Shown: piece after piece, positions 1 through 10,885 of the stretch
Position numbering within the stretch: position 1 is the first letter of the stretch
Layout: the number at the start of each line of letters is the position of its first letter
NCBI GenBank assembly: GCA_963730115.1
Contig: CAVSQM010000012.1
Span: forward strand, 434,001-498,000
Direction: 5' to 3'
Length of the DNA: 64,000 nt
DNA from: DASQFQ01 sp963730115
GTDB lineage: Bacteria > Actinomycetota > Thermoleophilia > Solirubrobacterales > Solirubrobacteraceae
Translations under genes and position numbers: made by a program
The notes under the pieces: generated by a model
Told to the model about the DNA's origin: nothing
What the model saw: only the letters and a program-made list of their open reading frames with translations
Databases searched by the model: none

Positions 1-84
1 TCGGTCCGCTCGCGCGGGCAGTTCGACGACACGCAGAAGTACGTCGCCAACGTCCAGGCGCTGCGCTCGCGTTTCGGGGGCTAG
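1..84 (+). CDS. C-terminal fragment of an unidentified protein
   Basis: An open frame enters from the left edge and ends at a TAG stop, giving 27 residues that finish ALRSRFGG. The fragment is rich in Gln, Asp and Arg and looks like the end of a soluble alpha-helical protein. It is too short to assign to a family. Its stop codon shares the palindrome CTAG with the stop of the convergent serine hydrolase, a junction type that recurs in this window and supports it being a real gene end. Confidence 0.5.
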   Translation, partial: SVRSRGQFDDTQKYVANVQALRSRFGG

Positions 85-1049
85 GGGGAAGGCAGGAGGC
101 GCGCGGCGAGCTTCGCGGTCCCCGCGAGCAGCCGCCGCCTCCCGTCGTTGCACACCACCATCGAGGTGCGCTCGCGGTCGCGGTCGATCAGCGCGGTCGC
201 GACCCAGAACGTGTTTGAGCCCTGCTGACCGAGCGAGACGTGCGGCAGGCCGCGGGCGGGCGCCCAGCCGGGGGACTGGGCCTTCGCCGGCGTGAGGAGC
301 CGCTCGACGCTGGCGGGGGCGAGGAAGTCCCCGCCCTCGGTGAGGAACACGCGCTGGAAGCGGGCCCAGTCCTGGAGGTTGAGGTGCAGGCGGCCGGCCG
401 GGCCCATGACCGGCGGGTTGTCGGCACGGGGGTCGTCGGGGGGCGCGGGCGTGCGCGCGCGGTGGCCCCGGATCCCCGGCGGCGCACCGAACCCGCCCGA
501 GGTGATGCCGAGCGGCTCGAGCACGTGCGTCTTCAGCGCGGTCTCGTAGTCCGTGCCCGCGATCCGCTCGACGGCGGCGCCGATGACGATGTAGCCGAGG
601 TTGGAGTAGCGGAAGCGCCCGGGCCGGCGAGGCGGGCGCGCGAGCGCGGTCGCGGTCACCTCGGAGCGCTGGAGGGGCAGCGGCCGGTCGTCCTCGTACG
701 CCGCCACCATCGCCGCGCGGCTGAGGTTGGGCCGGAAGCCGCCCTCGCCGACGAAGACGTCGTCGATCGTCACCGCGCCCCAGCCGGGGTCGCTGTCGAG
801 GTCGGGGAACAGCGCCGCCACCGGAACGCCCCACTCCGCCTCGTCGCGCTCGACGAGGCGCGCGTAGAGCGCCGCGGTGATCGACTTGCCGCACGAGCCG
901 ATGTGCCACGCGTCGTCGGCGTGCACCGGCTCGCCCCCGCGCACGCGCCCACCGATGAGGTCCAGCTCCACGGCGCCGTCGGCGCTGACGAGCGCCGAAC
1001 CGACCGCGGGGATCCCGTAGCGGTCGCGGAAGGCGGAGAGCTCGTTCAC
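81..1049 (-). CDS. Serine hydrolase, beta-lactamase class C / DD-peptidase family
   Basis: The 322-residue protein belongs to the penicillin-binding-protein-like serine hydrolases, which include esterases, D-aminopeptidases and class C beta-lactamase homologues. The catalytic SxxK is visible as SCGK (Ser52, Lys55) and the YxN motif as YSN (Tyr148, Asn150). The third motif, usually HxG or KTG, is poorly conserved; QQG near residue 275 is the only candidate. There is no signal peptide, so the enzyme is probably cytoplasmic. The start is GTG with no clear ribosome site. A palindromic repeat element lies between it and uvrA upstream. The exact substrate cannot be predicted. Confidence 0.8.
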   Translation of the reverse strand: MNELSAFRDRYGIPAVGSALVSADGAVELDLIGGRVRGGEPVHADDAWHIGSCGKSITAALYARLVERDEAEWGVPVAALFPDLDSDPGWGAVTIDDVFVGEGGFRPNLSRAAMVAAYEDDRPLPLQRSEVTATALARPPRRPGRFRYSNLGYIVIGAAVERIAGTDYETALKTHVLEPLGITSGGFGAPPGIRGHRARTPAPPDDPRADNPPVMGPAGRLHLNLQDWARFQRVFLTEGGDFLAPASVERLLTPAKAQSPGWAPARGLPHVSLGQQGSNTFWVATALIDRDRERTSMVVCNDGRRRLLAGTAKLAARLLPSP

Positions 1050-1081
1050 GGCTCGGAGTACGAAACCAAGCCGGGCCGCGA

Positions 1082-1263
1082 GCGAAAGTCAACGGCGGCT
1101 GGGTAGGGAAGGGGTTCGGGGGCAAGTGGGAGTCCTTTGGGCCCTATAGCGGCCCCAACGTGGCCAACTTGCTGCGTTGATCCCGCATAGCGGGAAGAAC
1201 GCAGCAATCTTGCCGCGGCGGCCCCGAACCCGGTTCCCTACCCAGCCAGCCGTTGACGTTCGC
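1082..1263. repeat. Intergenic palindromic element, copy 1 (nested hairpins)
   Basis: Outer arms GCGAAAGTCAACGGC and GCCGTTGACGTTCGC pair with one mismatch. The inverted symmetry continues inward through GGGTAGGGAA / TTCCCTACCC and GTTCGGGG / CCCCGAAC. Inside are two hairpins: a small one with GGGCC/GGCCC arms, and a strong one at 1169-1207 with a perfect 10-bp stem (TTGCTGCGTT / AACGCAGCAA), a GA/AG internal loop, then TCCCGC / GCGGGA closing a 3-nt ATA loop. There is no T-run, so it is not a canonical intrinsic terminator. It sits just downstream of uvrA and is related to elements at 10718, 22874 and 46946. Confidence 0.85.
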
Positions 1264-1293
1264 CGGTGCAGCCGGGCGGCCGGAGGGCGCCGC

Positions 1294-4170
<2,877 letters not shown>

Positions 4171-4175
4171 ATAAT

Positions 4176-4190
4176 CAGTGTATGTCGCCC
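4176..4190 (-). promoter_or_regulatory. Putative uvrA promoter block with -10 TACACT
   Basis: On the minus strand TACACT (4177-4182) lies 6 nt before the GTG start, a spacing that fits leaderless transcription. The block GGGCGACATACACTG matches the region before polA (GGGCGACATAAAGTG) at 13 of 15 positions. No convincing -35 hexamer and no LexA-type palindrome was seen. Confidence 0.4.
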
Positions 4191-4221
4191 CCGGATGGCG
4201 CCGGGCGCCGAGATCCCGCGT

Positions 4222-5727
4222 CTAGCGGACGATCCGGAAGACCGGGCGCTTCGGCTTGCTGCGGTTGCCCGCGCCGTCGCGCGCGCGGATGACGAAGCGG
4301 TAGGTCCCGGGCGTGAGCGTCTTGCCCCTGAGCCGGCCGCGGAACCTCACGGCGCTCGTGCCGGCCACGCTCGCCTTCGAGAAGCGGCCCTTGACCGTGA
4401 TCCACTTGCGGCAGCGCGTGCCGGTGCGGTGGCGGCTGGTGCGGGCGCGGCGGCGGCAGACGCGGCTGAGGTGCCGGAACCGCTGGACGCTCATCGTGAC
4501 CCGGGCCGGCTCGTTGAGGCGGTAGCGGATCGTCGTGCCGACCTTGACCGCGGCGACGAACCCGCGGCCGCGGCGGGCGGCACGGAAGCGCGACGCGCTG
4601 AGCTTGGGCCGGCCGACGAACGCGGGGGCGGCGAAGTCGACGCCCCGGATGCCGGAGATGGCGGGCGTGACGCCGAGCGGGAGCGTGATGGTGGTGCCGT
4701 TGGGCAGCCGGACGGTGATCCCGCCCGTGCCGGGCACGGCAGGAGTCCCGGGGACGCCCGGGGTGCCTGGCACGCCCGGCACGACGGGCGGAGGCGGAGG
4801 CGGAGGCGGGGGCGGAGGTGGTGGCGGCGCCGCCGGGCCGTCGGGATCGCCGTTGCCACCGCCGCTCTGGTCGAGGCCGGCGCCGCCGACGACGGCGAGC
4901 CCGGAGGGGACGCGGAACACACCACCGCTGTCCAGGACGAACTTCGCCCCGGTCGAGCGGTCGACGTGGATGATCGAGCCGCCCGCGGCCTGGCCGTCGG
5001 CCACCACGAGGTCGCCGTCGGCCTGGATGTCGATCGCGCGCGGGTCGCTGAACGGCAGGCCCGACGCGAGCAGCGTCTGCGCGCCGTTCGCGGGGTTGAC
5101 GCGCACGACCTGGCGGTTGCCCACCACCTCGAGCGTGCCGTCGAGCTGGACGGCGACGTCGCGCGGGTCGTCGAGCGGCGCGCCGGACGCGACCGTCGTC
5201 ACGGCGCCCGTCCCGGGATCGACGCGGCGCAGCGCGGTGCCGTCGGCCACGAGCAGCTTCCCGGCGCCGTCCATGGCCAGGCCCATCGCGTTGTCGACGT
5301 CGGCGACGTGGGCCAGCGCGCCGGTGTCGAGATCGAGCCGCAGCACCTCGTCGCGCTGGCGGTCGGCCACGTAGGCCTGGCCGTCGGGCGCGAGCGCGAT
5401 GCCGGACGGATCCTCCAGCTGATCGCTGCTGACGACGGTGTCGATCTGGCCGGCGGGGTTGACCGAGAACACGGCCTCTGCGCCTTCGTCGACGACGAGC
5501 AGCGAGCCGTCGGCCGCCACCGCCACCGCCCACGGGTCGCTCAGCGGCGCGCCCCCGGCCAGCAGCGCCGCGGCGCCGCCGCTGGGCAGCTGCAGGACGC
5601 GGCCCGAGCTGCCGAGCCAGTTGCCCTCGTCGGCGATCCCGATGTCACCGGGCGCGCCGGCGGCCGTCGCCGGCGCGGCGCCGAGGCAGGCCAGCGCGAC
5701 GAGCGCCGGCCCGAGGCCACGCCTCAC
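4222..5727 (-). CDS. Secreted NHL/SMP-30-like beta-propeller protein
   Basis: The 501-residue protein starts with a Sec signal peptide (basic MRRG, a hydrophobic run, then an Ala-rich cleavage region). About six repeats of the form 'DPxxVAVxxDGxLxVVD' follow over residues 40-275, typical of NHL/SMP-30-like propellers. A linker of about 14 prolines near residue 300 leads to a Gly-Val-Pro-Gly stretch. The C-terminal domain is basic and Cys-containing and ends with an FRGRLRGKTLTPGTYRF-like strand, a module I associate with Solirubrobacterales surface proteins. Its GTG start overlaps the stop of the GGDEF/HD-GYP gene (GTGA), so the two are translationally coupled. The ligand is unknown. Confidence 0.75.
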   Translation of the reverse strand: MRRGLGPALVALACLGAAPATAAGAPGDIGIADEGNWLGSSGRVLQLPSGGAAALLAGGAPLSDPWAVAVAADGSLLVVDEGAEAVFSVNPAGQIDTVVSSDQLEDPSGIALAPDGQAYVADRQRDEVLRLDLDTGALAHVADVDNAMGLAMDGAGKLLVADGTALRRVDPGTGAVTTVASGAPLDDPRDVAVQLDGTLEVVGNRQVVRVNPANGAQTLLASGLPFSDPRAIDIQADGDLVVADGQAAGGSIIHVDRSTGAKFVLDSGGVFRVPSGLAVVGGAGLDQSGGGNGDPDGPAAPPPPPPPPPPPPPPVVPGVPGTPGVPGTPAVPGTGGITVRLPNGTTITLPLGVTPAISGIRGVDFAAPAFVGRPKLSASRFRAARRGRGFVAAVKVGTTIRYRLNEPARVTMSVQRFRHLSRVCRRRARTSRHRTGTRCRKWITVKGRFSKASVAGTSAVRFRGRLRGKTLTPGTYRFVIRARDGAGNRSKPKRPVFRIVR

Positions 5728-7715
5728 GCAGGCACCGCCTCGGAGCGGATCTCGGCGGCGAACGCCTCCACCACGGCGGGGTCGAAGTTCGTTCCCGCGC
5801 AGCGCTCGATCTCGGCCACCGCCGCTTGCACGCTCAGCCCTGCCTTGTACGGCCGCTCCTGCACCATGGCACTGAACGCATCACAGACCGCAACGATGCG
5901 GGCGCCGCGCGGAATCTCGTCGCCGGACATACCGTCCGGATAGCCCTTGCCGTCCCAGCGCTCGTGGCTCGCCCGCACCAGGACCGCCACCGGCTGTAGC
6001 GCCGGCGCGACGTTGAGGATGTCCTCGCCGATGATCGTGTGGCGGCGCATGAAGCGCCACTCGCGATCGTCGAGCGGCCCCGGCTTGTTGAGGATCGCGT
6101 CCGGGATCGCCATCTTGCCGATGTCGTGCAGCTCGGCCGCGCGGGCGACGATGTCGCGCTCCTCGACCGGCAGCCCGAGCCTCCGCGCCACGCCGCGGGC
6201 GAGCGCCATCACGTCGCTCGAGTGCTCGTGCAGGTCGGGCTCGCGCTCGGAGAGCACCTTCAGCAGCACGGTGCGCGTCTGCAGGCCGGCGGAGCTGGGC
6301 CGCGCCTCCTTGGCCGCGTACATGCGGCGGTCGGCGAGGTGCAGCGCCTCCTCCGGGGTGTCGGCGTCGGCCGGCAGCGGCACGACGCCGTAGGACGCGG
6401 TGACGTCGAAGCCGTCGCCGCGCGCCTCGAGCGCCCGCGACGCGTCGACGAGCACCGAGTCGCCGGTGCCGTCCTCGAGCAGCAGGCAGAACTCGTCGCC
6501 GCCGAGGCGGAAGGCGCGGCCGTGGCCGTCGACGACGTCGGCCAGCGCACCCGACAGCCGCATCAGCAGCGCGTCGCCCGCCGGGTGCCCGTAGGCGTCG
6601 TTGTAGCGCTTGAAGCCGTCGAGGTCGAAGAGCGCGAGCAGCTTCGGCTCCGCGTCCCTGCCGGCCGCCAGCGCCCCCTCGAGCGCCTCCATGAACGCGC
6701 GCCGGTTGGGCAGGCCGGTGAGGGCGTCGGTCAGCGCGTCGTGGCGCGCGCGCCGCAGCATCCGCAGGTTGTCGAGGAACGACAGCGCCATGCGCGCGAC
6801 GGCGAGCGCGATCGCCGTGGCGGCGAGCACGACGGCGAGCGTGTTGACGCGGTGGGTCTGGTCGTAGACGAGCAGCCCGAGCGCGACCAGCGTGAAGACC
6901 GCGGGGAAGATGAAGACGCGCGCGAGCGGCACACCGCCGCCGGACTGCACGGCGCCGAGCCGGCGCCAGGCGGCGTAGGCGAGCAGCAGCGTCGCGGCCG
7001 GCCACACCGGGGCGAGGAGCGTGTCCTGCCCGTCGGTGCCGAGGGCGATCTCGCGCGCGTAGATGACGTCGGAGATCGCCTGGGCGGAGAGCGCGAGCGC
7101 GAACAGCGCCCAGCCGAGGCCGGGGCGCCAGCCGGTCAGCGCCAGCAGCGTGACGACGAGCGAGAGCAGGACGAGGTCGAGCAGCGGATAGGCGAGGTCG
7201 GTGGCGATCTCGAGCCCGTAGCCGGCGGTGTCGGTGAGCACCGGGTCGAAGGCGATGGTCGCGGCGAGCGCCGAGATCGTGGTCGCGCCGATGGCGGCGT
7301 CGAGCCACATCGTCGCGTGCATCGCGCGGCGCAGGCGCAAGCGCAGCACGAGCACGATGCCGGCGCCGACCGCGACGTAGGAGCCGAGCCAGAACGCGTC
7401 GGCGACCGACGGGTAGGGCGCCAGCTCCGGGGCCTCGGAGTAGGCGAGCTCGTAGATGATCTCGCCGATCGCCCACATCGCGGCGCCGGCCGCCAGCGTC
7501 AGCCAGGGCGCGCGGCGGTCCTCCGCGGTGAAGCCGCGCAGCGCGAGCAGCGCCGCCGCGCCGAGCACGAGCGCGATATAGACCCAGCTGGAGAAGACGT
7601 CGAGCACTTCCGCCCCGCCAAGGCCGAGGGCCACGGCGACATAGGCGGCGAAGACGACCAGCAGGCTCGCCCATGCCACTCGGAGGGCGCTCTGGCCGGG
7701 AATGCGTTGATTCAA
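5724..7715 (-). CDS. Membrane GGDEF and HD-GYP cyclic-di-GMP protein
   Basis: The 663-residue protein has an N-terminal region of about ten predicted membrane helices (residues 10-310), then a diguanylate cyclase domain with an intact GGDEF motif in the RLGGDEFCLL context, then a C-terminal HD-GYP phosphodiesterase domain with HDIGK and ERWDGKGYPDG. Both synthesis and degradation of c-di-GMP are therefore possible. Which activity dominates is not visible from sequence. The TTG start is supported by a strong GGGAGGT ribosome site just upstream. The gene is coupled to the secreted propeller, which could act as an extracellular partner. That role is inference. Confidence 0.9.
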   Translation of the reverse strand: MNQRIPGQSALRVAWASLLVVFAAYVAVALGLGGAEVLDVFSSWVYIALVLGAAALLALRGFTAEDRRAPWLTLAAGAAMWAIGEIIYELAYSEAPELAPYPSVADAFWLGSYVAVGAGIVLVLRLRLRRAMHATMWLDAAIGATTISALAATIAFDPVLTDTAGYGLEIATDLAYPLLDLVLLSLVVTLLALTGWRPGLGWALFALALSAQAISDVIYAREIALGTDGQDTLLAPVWPAATLLLAYAAWRRLGAVQSGGGVPLARVFIFPAVFTLVALGLLVYDQTHRVNTLAVVLAATAIALAVARMALSFLDNLRMLRRARHDALTDALTGLPNRRAFMEALEGALAAGRDAEPKLLALFDLDGFKRYNDAYGHPAGDALLMRLSGALADVVDGHGRAFRLGGDEFCLLLEDGTGDSVLVDASRALEARGDGFDVTASYGVVPLPADADTPEEALHLADRRMYAAKEARPSSAGLQTRTVLLKVLSEREPDLHEHSSDVMALARGVARRLGLPVEERDIVARAAELHDIGKMAIPDAILNKPGPLDDREWRFMRRHTIIGEDILNVAPALQPVAVLVRASHERWDGKGYPDGMSGDEIPRGARIVAVCDAFSAMVQERPYKAGLSVQAAVAEIERCAGTNFDPAVVEAFAAEIRSEAVPA

Positions 7716-7771
7716 GCTCTACCTCCCTGGCTTTGGCCAAGGTATCCGCCGCAAACTGCGCACACAACCCA

Positions 7772-7785
7772 ACGTGGCGCCACGT
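7772..7785. promoter_or_regulatory. 14-bp perfect palindrome upstream of the GGDEF gene
   Basis: ACGTGGCGCCACGT is a perfect palindrome in the 85-bp gap between the Gfo/Idh/MocA stop and the GGDEF/HD-GYP start. A second small palindrome (TTGGCCAA) lies closer to the start. It could be an operator for the c-di-GMP gene or a hairpin ending the sugar operon. No T-run follows. Confidence 0.35.
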
Positions 7786-7800
7786 GGACGCTTGGACGAG

Positions 7801-8919
7801 TCAACGATCGGCCAGCGCTACGACGGAACGCGACGCTCCGGATTCCAGCGCGGCGTGGAAGATCTCGTGCGCGGTCAGAGCCTCCTGCGGCGTGACGCAC
7901 CCGAGGCGGTCGCCGAGGGCGCCTTCGCGCTCGGCGAGGAACGCCGCCCACATCTGGAGGATGGCGTCGGAGAAGCCGAACTCGAAGATCGGCCCGGTGA
8001 CCGTGGCGAAGGCGGATTGGCTGCCGGTCTCGAGCCGCTCCCACAGCTGCTGCTTGCCGCGGACGGCGAAGCGCAGGACCTGCTTCGGGCTCGCGGTGCT
8101 GAACGCGATGCCTCCGTCCATGCCGAGGGCGCGGATCCGCCAGGTGTTGGTCTCGCCGGGGGCGATCCGCTTGGTGGCGAGCGTGAGCGGGAAGCCGGCG
8201 TCGGCGTGGATGGTGGCGTTGTCCCAGGTGTCGCAGCGGACGGGCTCGCCGTCGGGGCCGGGGCGCTGCTGCACGATGTCCTGGAGCGTGGCGTGCAGGC
8301 TCCGAGGCCGCCAGCCGAGGCGCAGCGGCAGGTGCAGCACGTGCATCCCGAGGTCGTTCATCACGCCCGCCTCGCCGCAGAACTGCGCCTGGCGCTTCCA
8401 GTTGATCGGCTTGTCGCGGTCGAGGTCGCTGGAGTGCAGGAAGGCGTGCTCGACCTCGATCAGCTCGCCGAGCGCGCCGGAGCGGATCGTGTCGTAGGCG
8501 AGCTGGGCGCCCGGGAAGTAGGGCATCTCGCTGGAGCAGCGGGCGAAGACGCCGGACTGATCGATCGCCTCGACGATGCGGCGGCCGGCCTCGAGGTCGA
8601 TGCCGAACGGCTTCTCGCCCAGGAAGTCCTTGCCGGCCTGGATGGCCTCGAGGTAGAGCTCCTCGTGGAGGTGGTGAGGGACGGCGAGGTAGAGGACGTC
8701 GAGGTCGGGGTCGCCGAGGAGCTCGTCCCGGTCGGCGGTCTTCAGCCGCACGGACTCCACGCGGTCGAACCACGCGAGCGCATCCGCGTCCGTGTCGCAC
8801 ACCGCCTCGAGGCGGGGCGTGACCGGGTGGTCGGTGAGTGCCGCCCAGCGCCCGATCGCCGCCGCCAGCTCGCGGCCCATGAGGCCGCCGCCGACGATGC
8901 CGATGCGGGCGACGCTCAC
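7801..8919 (-). CDS. Gfo/Idh/MocA family NAD(P)-dependent oxidoreductase
   Basis: The 372-residue protein begins with a Rossmann nucleotide-binding motif (IGIVGGGLMG, from about residue 5). It has the EKPFGI motif of the family, whose Lys takes part in hydride transfer on sugars or inositols, and an HAFLHSSD-type substrate-binding region. The GTG start is chosen because it precedes the first beta strand directly and overlaps the aldolase stop (GTGA). An aldolase and a PfkB kinase next door imply a role in sugar or polyol catabolism. An inositol-dehydrogenase-like activity is possible but unproven. Confidence 0.85.
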   Translation of the reverse strand: MSVARIGIVGGGLMGRELAAAIGRWAALTDHPVTPRLEAVCDTDADALAWFDRVESVRLKTADRDELLGDPDLDVLYLAVPHHLHEELYLEAIQAGKDFLGEKPFGIDLEAGRRIVEAIDQSGVFARCSSEMPYFPGAQLAYDTIRSGALGELIEVEHAFLHSSDLDRDKPINWKRQAQFCGEAGVMNDLGMHVLHLPLRLGWRPRSLHATLQDIVQQRPGPDGEPVRCDTWDNATIHADAGFPLTLATKRIAPGETNTWRIRALGMDGGIAFSTASPKQVLRFAVRGKQQLWERLETGSQSAFATVTGPIFEFGFSDAILQMWAAFLAEREGALGDRLGCVTPQEALTAHEIFHAALESGASRSVVALADR

Positions 8920-9743
8920 TGCTGCAGGCGGGCGAGCGCCTCGTCCGGCGTGGCGCCGTCGTGCACCACCGACATCAGCGCCTGCGTCATCGCCGCCGGG
9001 TGCTCGTGCTGGATCACGTTGCGGCCGTAGACGATGCCCGCCGCGCCCTGCTCGAGCACGGCGTGGGTGCGCTCGAGGATCTCCTGGTCCGTGACGCGGC
9101 CGCCGCCGCGCAGGAGCAGCGGCACGCGGGCGACCTGGACGACGCGGTGGTACTGGCTCAGGTCGTCGGTCGGGTCGGCCTTGATGACGTCGGCGCCGAG
9201 CTCGACCGCCTGGCGGACGAGGCCGGAGATGCGGTCGAGGTCGCCGCTGGACTCGTAGCCGCCTCCCCCGCCGGGCTCGAACGCGAGCGGCTCGACCATC
9301 AGCGGCATCGCGGCGCGGTCGCACTCGGCGCGCAGGTGGCTGATCGCCTCGAGGCAGTCGCGGCGGAGCTGGTCCTGGCCGGGGACGTCGAGGAGGTTGA
9401 CGACGACGCAGGCGGCGTCGAGGCGGACGGCGTGGCCGACGGGGTCGTCGATCATGAACGACCAGGCCTCGTCGGGCGTCTCGGCGGCGTAGATGTTGGG
9501 CGTGTCGGTGCGGAGGACGAGCGCGGGCTTGTCACGGCCGGGGTGGCGCTGGAGCAGGTCGGCCTGGCCGACCGAGAGCTGGATCGCGTCGGGCCGGGCG
9601 TCGACGAGCACGTCGATCGCCCGCTCCATGTCCTCGATCCCGGTGAGCATCGAGGCCTCCCCGGGCATCCCGTGATCGACGGCGACGTCGAAGCAGCGGC
9701 CCGAGGTCGCGTGGAAGAGGCGGTTGAGCCGGTATTGCTTCAC
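8916..9743 (-). CDS. Class I aldolase, DeoC/LacD/FbaB-type
   Basis: The 275-residue TIM-barrel protein has the VDHG motif near residue 23 and the Schiff-base lysine in VIKADPTDDL, followed by LLLRGGG and IVYGRN phosphate-binding loops. These features fit LacD- or DhnA-type aldolases acting on sugar bisphosphates. The GTG start at the VKQYRL position has no good Shine-Dalgarno. On this strand a TAGTGT hexamer lies 10 nt upstream. It is divergent from the PfkB kinase, separated by only 27 bp. A kinase that makes a bisphosphate and an aldolase that cleaves it would form a tagatose-like pathway; that is inference. Confidence 0.8.
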   Translation of the reverse strand: MKQYRLNRLFHATSGRCFDVAVDHGMPGEASMLTGIEDMERAIDVLVDARPDAIQLSVGQADLLQRHPGRDKPALVLRTDTPNIYAAETPDEAWSFMIDDPVGHAVRLDAACVVVNLLDVPGQDQLRRDCLEAISHLRAECDRAAMPLMVEPLAFEPGGGGGYESSGDLDRISGLVRQAVELGADVIKADPTDDLSQYHRVVQVARVPLLLRGGGRVTDQEILERTHAVLEQGAAGIVYGRNVIQHEHPAAMTQALMSVVHDGATPDEALARLQQ

Positions 9744-9770
9744 GGCGGCGGGGACACTAGTGATCAGCAG
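9744..9770. promoter_or_regulatory. 27-bp divergent promoter region, aldolase/PfkB
   Basis: Only 27 bp separate the divergent starts, so both promoters must overlap each other or the coding regions. The spacer holds ACTAGT and TGATCA palindromes and, on the minus strand, a TAGTGT hexamer 10 nt before the aldolase GTG. A single regulator bound here would control both genes. Confidence 0.4.
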
Positions 9771-10718
9771 ATGCTCGTCGCCGGCCCGAACCTCACCATC
9801 GATCGCACCGCCGTGCTGGCTTCGCTCCGGCCGGGCGAGGTGCTGCGGTTCGACCGCGTCGTGGTCACCCCGGGCGGCAAAGGGCTGAACGTGGCGCGCG
9901 CTGCGCGGGCGCTCGGCCACTCGGCGCTGCTCGTCTCCTTCGTGCCCGGGCACACGGGGCGGGCGGCGGCTTCGCTGATCCTCGAGGAGGGGATCGAGCT
10001 GAGCAGCGTGCCGTGCGCAGGCGAGCTGCGCTCCACGCTGATCGTGCAGGAGCGGGGCGGCCGCACGACGGTGATGAACGAGCCGGGCCCTGCGGTCGAC
10101 GAGCGGCGCTGGGCGGACTACGAGAACGCGGTCCGGGGACGGCTGACGCCGCGGAGCGTCCTGGTGTGCTCGGGCTCGGTGCCGCCGGGAGCGCCTCCGG
10201 ACGCGTACGGCCGGCTCGCCTCGATCGCGCGGGAGGCGGGGGCGCGCGCGGTGGTCGACGCGGCGGGCTCGACGCTGCTCCGCGCCCTCGACTCCGCACC
10301 CGACCTGGTGACGCCGAACCTCTCGGAGGCCGAGGGAGCCCTGGGGCTCGGGCCGGGCGGCGCGGCAGTCGAGAGCGGCCCCGACGCGCGCGACCGGGCG
10401 TTGGCCGCCGCCGAGGCCCTGCTGCGGCAGGGCGCGAGGGCAGCGGTCGTCACCGCGGACTCGGCCGGCGCCGCGGTGGCGGACGGCCGCGCGGTCTGGA
10501 TCCCGGCGCCGCGCGTCGCCGAGGTGCGCAACCCGATCGGAGCGGGAGACGCCTTCCTCGCGGCGCTCGCCGGGGCCTGGGAGACCGGCTTGCCGTTGCT
10601 GGAAGCCGCGCGTGCGGGCGTCGCTGCGGGCGCGGCGAGCGTCGAGCACCCGACGGCGGGGTTGCTGGATCCGGAGCGGGCTCGGACGCTGGCGGCGGGG
10701 CTTGCGCGGGGCGGTTAG
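9771..10718 (+). CDS. PfkB-family sugar kinase (1-phosphofructokinase/LacC-like)
   Basis: The 315-residue ribokinase-fold protein has the substrate motif GGKGLNVARAARALG near residue 38 and the C-terminal PfkB signature NPIGAGDAFLAAL with the catalytic Asp. The opening MLVAGPNLTIDRT resembles hexose-phosphate kinases such as FruK and LacC rather than ribokinase, so the substrate is probably a phosphorylated hexose. The ATG lies at the beginning of the first strand. The stop codon is directly followed by a palindromic repeat element. Confidence 0.85.
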   Translation: MLVAGPNLTIDRTAVLASLRPGEVLRFDRVVVTPGGKGLNVARAARALGHSALLVSFVPGHTGRAAASLILEEGIELSSVPCAGELRSTLIVQERGGRTTVMNEPGPAVDERRWADYENAVRGRLTPRSVLVCSGSVPPGAPPDAYGRLASIAREAGARAVVDAAGSTLLRALDSAPDLVTPNLSEAEGALGLGPGGAAVESGPDARDRALAAAEALLRQGARAAVVTADSAGAAVADGRAVWIPAPRVAEVRNPIGAGDAFLAALAGAWETGLPLLEAARAGVAAGAASVEHPTAGLLDPERARTLAAGLARGG

Positions 10719-10868
10719 CCGGCGAACGTCAACAGCGGCATTGAGGGGAAGGTTCGGATGGGGCGGCGGAAGCTCCCGCTTGCCAGCGGGTTGATCCGCT
10801 CAGCGGGCGAAAGCCTCCCACTTGCCCGCGCGGAGGCCGAATTCCACCAATGCGGCGTTGACGCCGGC
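10718..10868. repeat. Intergenic palindromic element, copy 2
   Basis: Ends are GCCGGCGAACGTCAAC and GTTGACGCCGGC. Inside are two adjacent small hairpins, CCCGCT-TGCC-AGCGGG and a TTGATCCGCTCAGCGGGCGAA core related to copies 1, 3 and 4. GCGGCATTG and CAATGCGGC form an inner arm pair. It fills the space between the convergent PfkB and enoyl-CoA hydratase genes and begins at the PfkB stop codon. Confidence 0.8.
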
Positions 10869-10885
10869 GGCACTGCGGCGCGCCC

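Noticed and set aside
1169..1207. Core hairpins read as CRISPR repeats
   Set aside because: The copies are tens of kilobases apart, diverged, and have no regular spacers or cas genes.
1082..1263. Palindromic elements as insertion sequences
   Set aside because: No transposase and no clear target-site duplication flank them. A MITE origin is left open in the findings.
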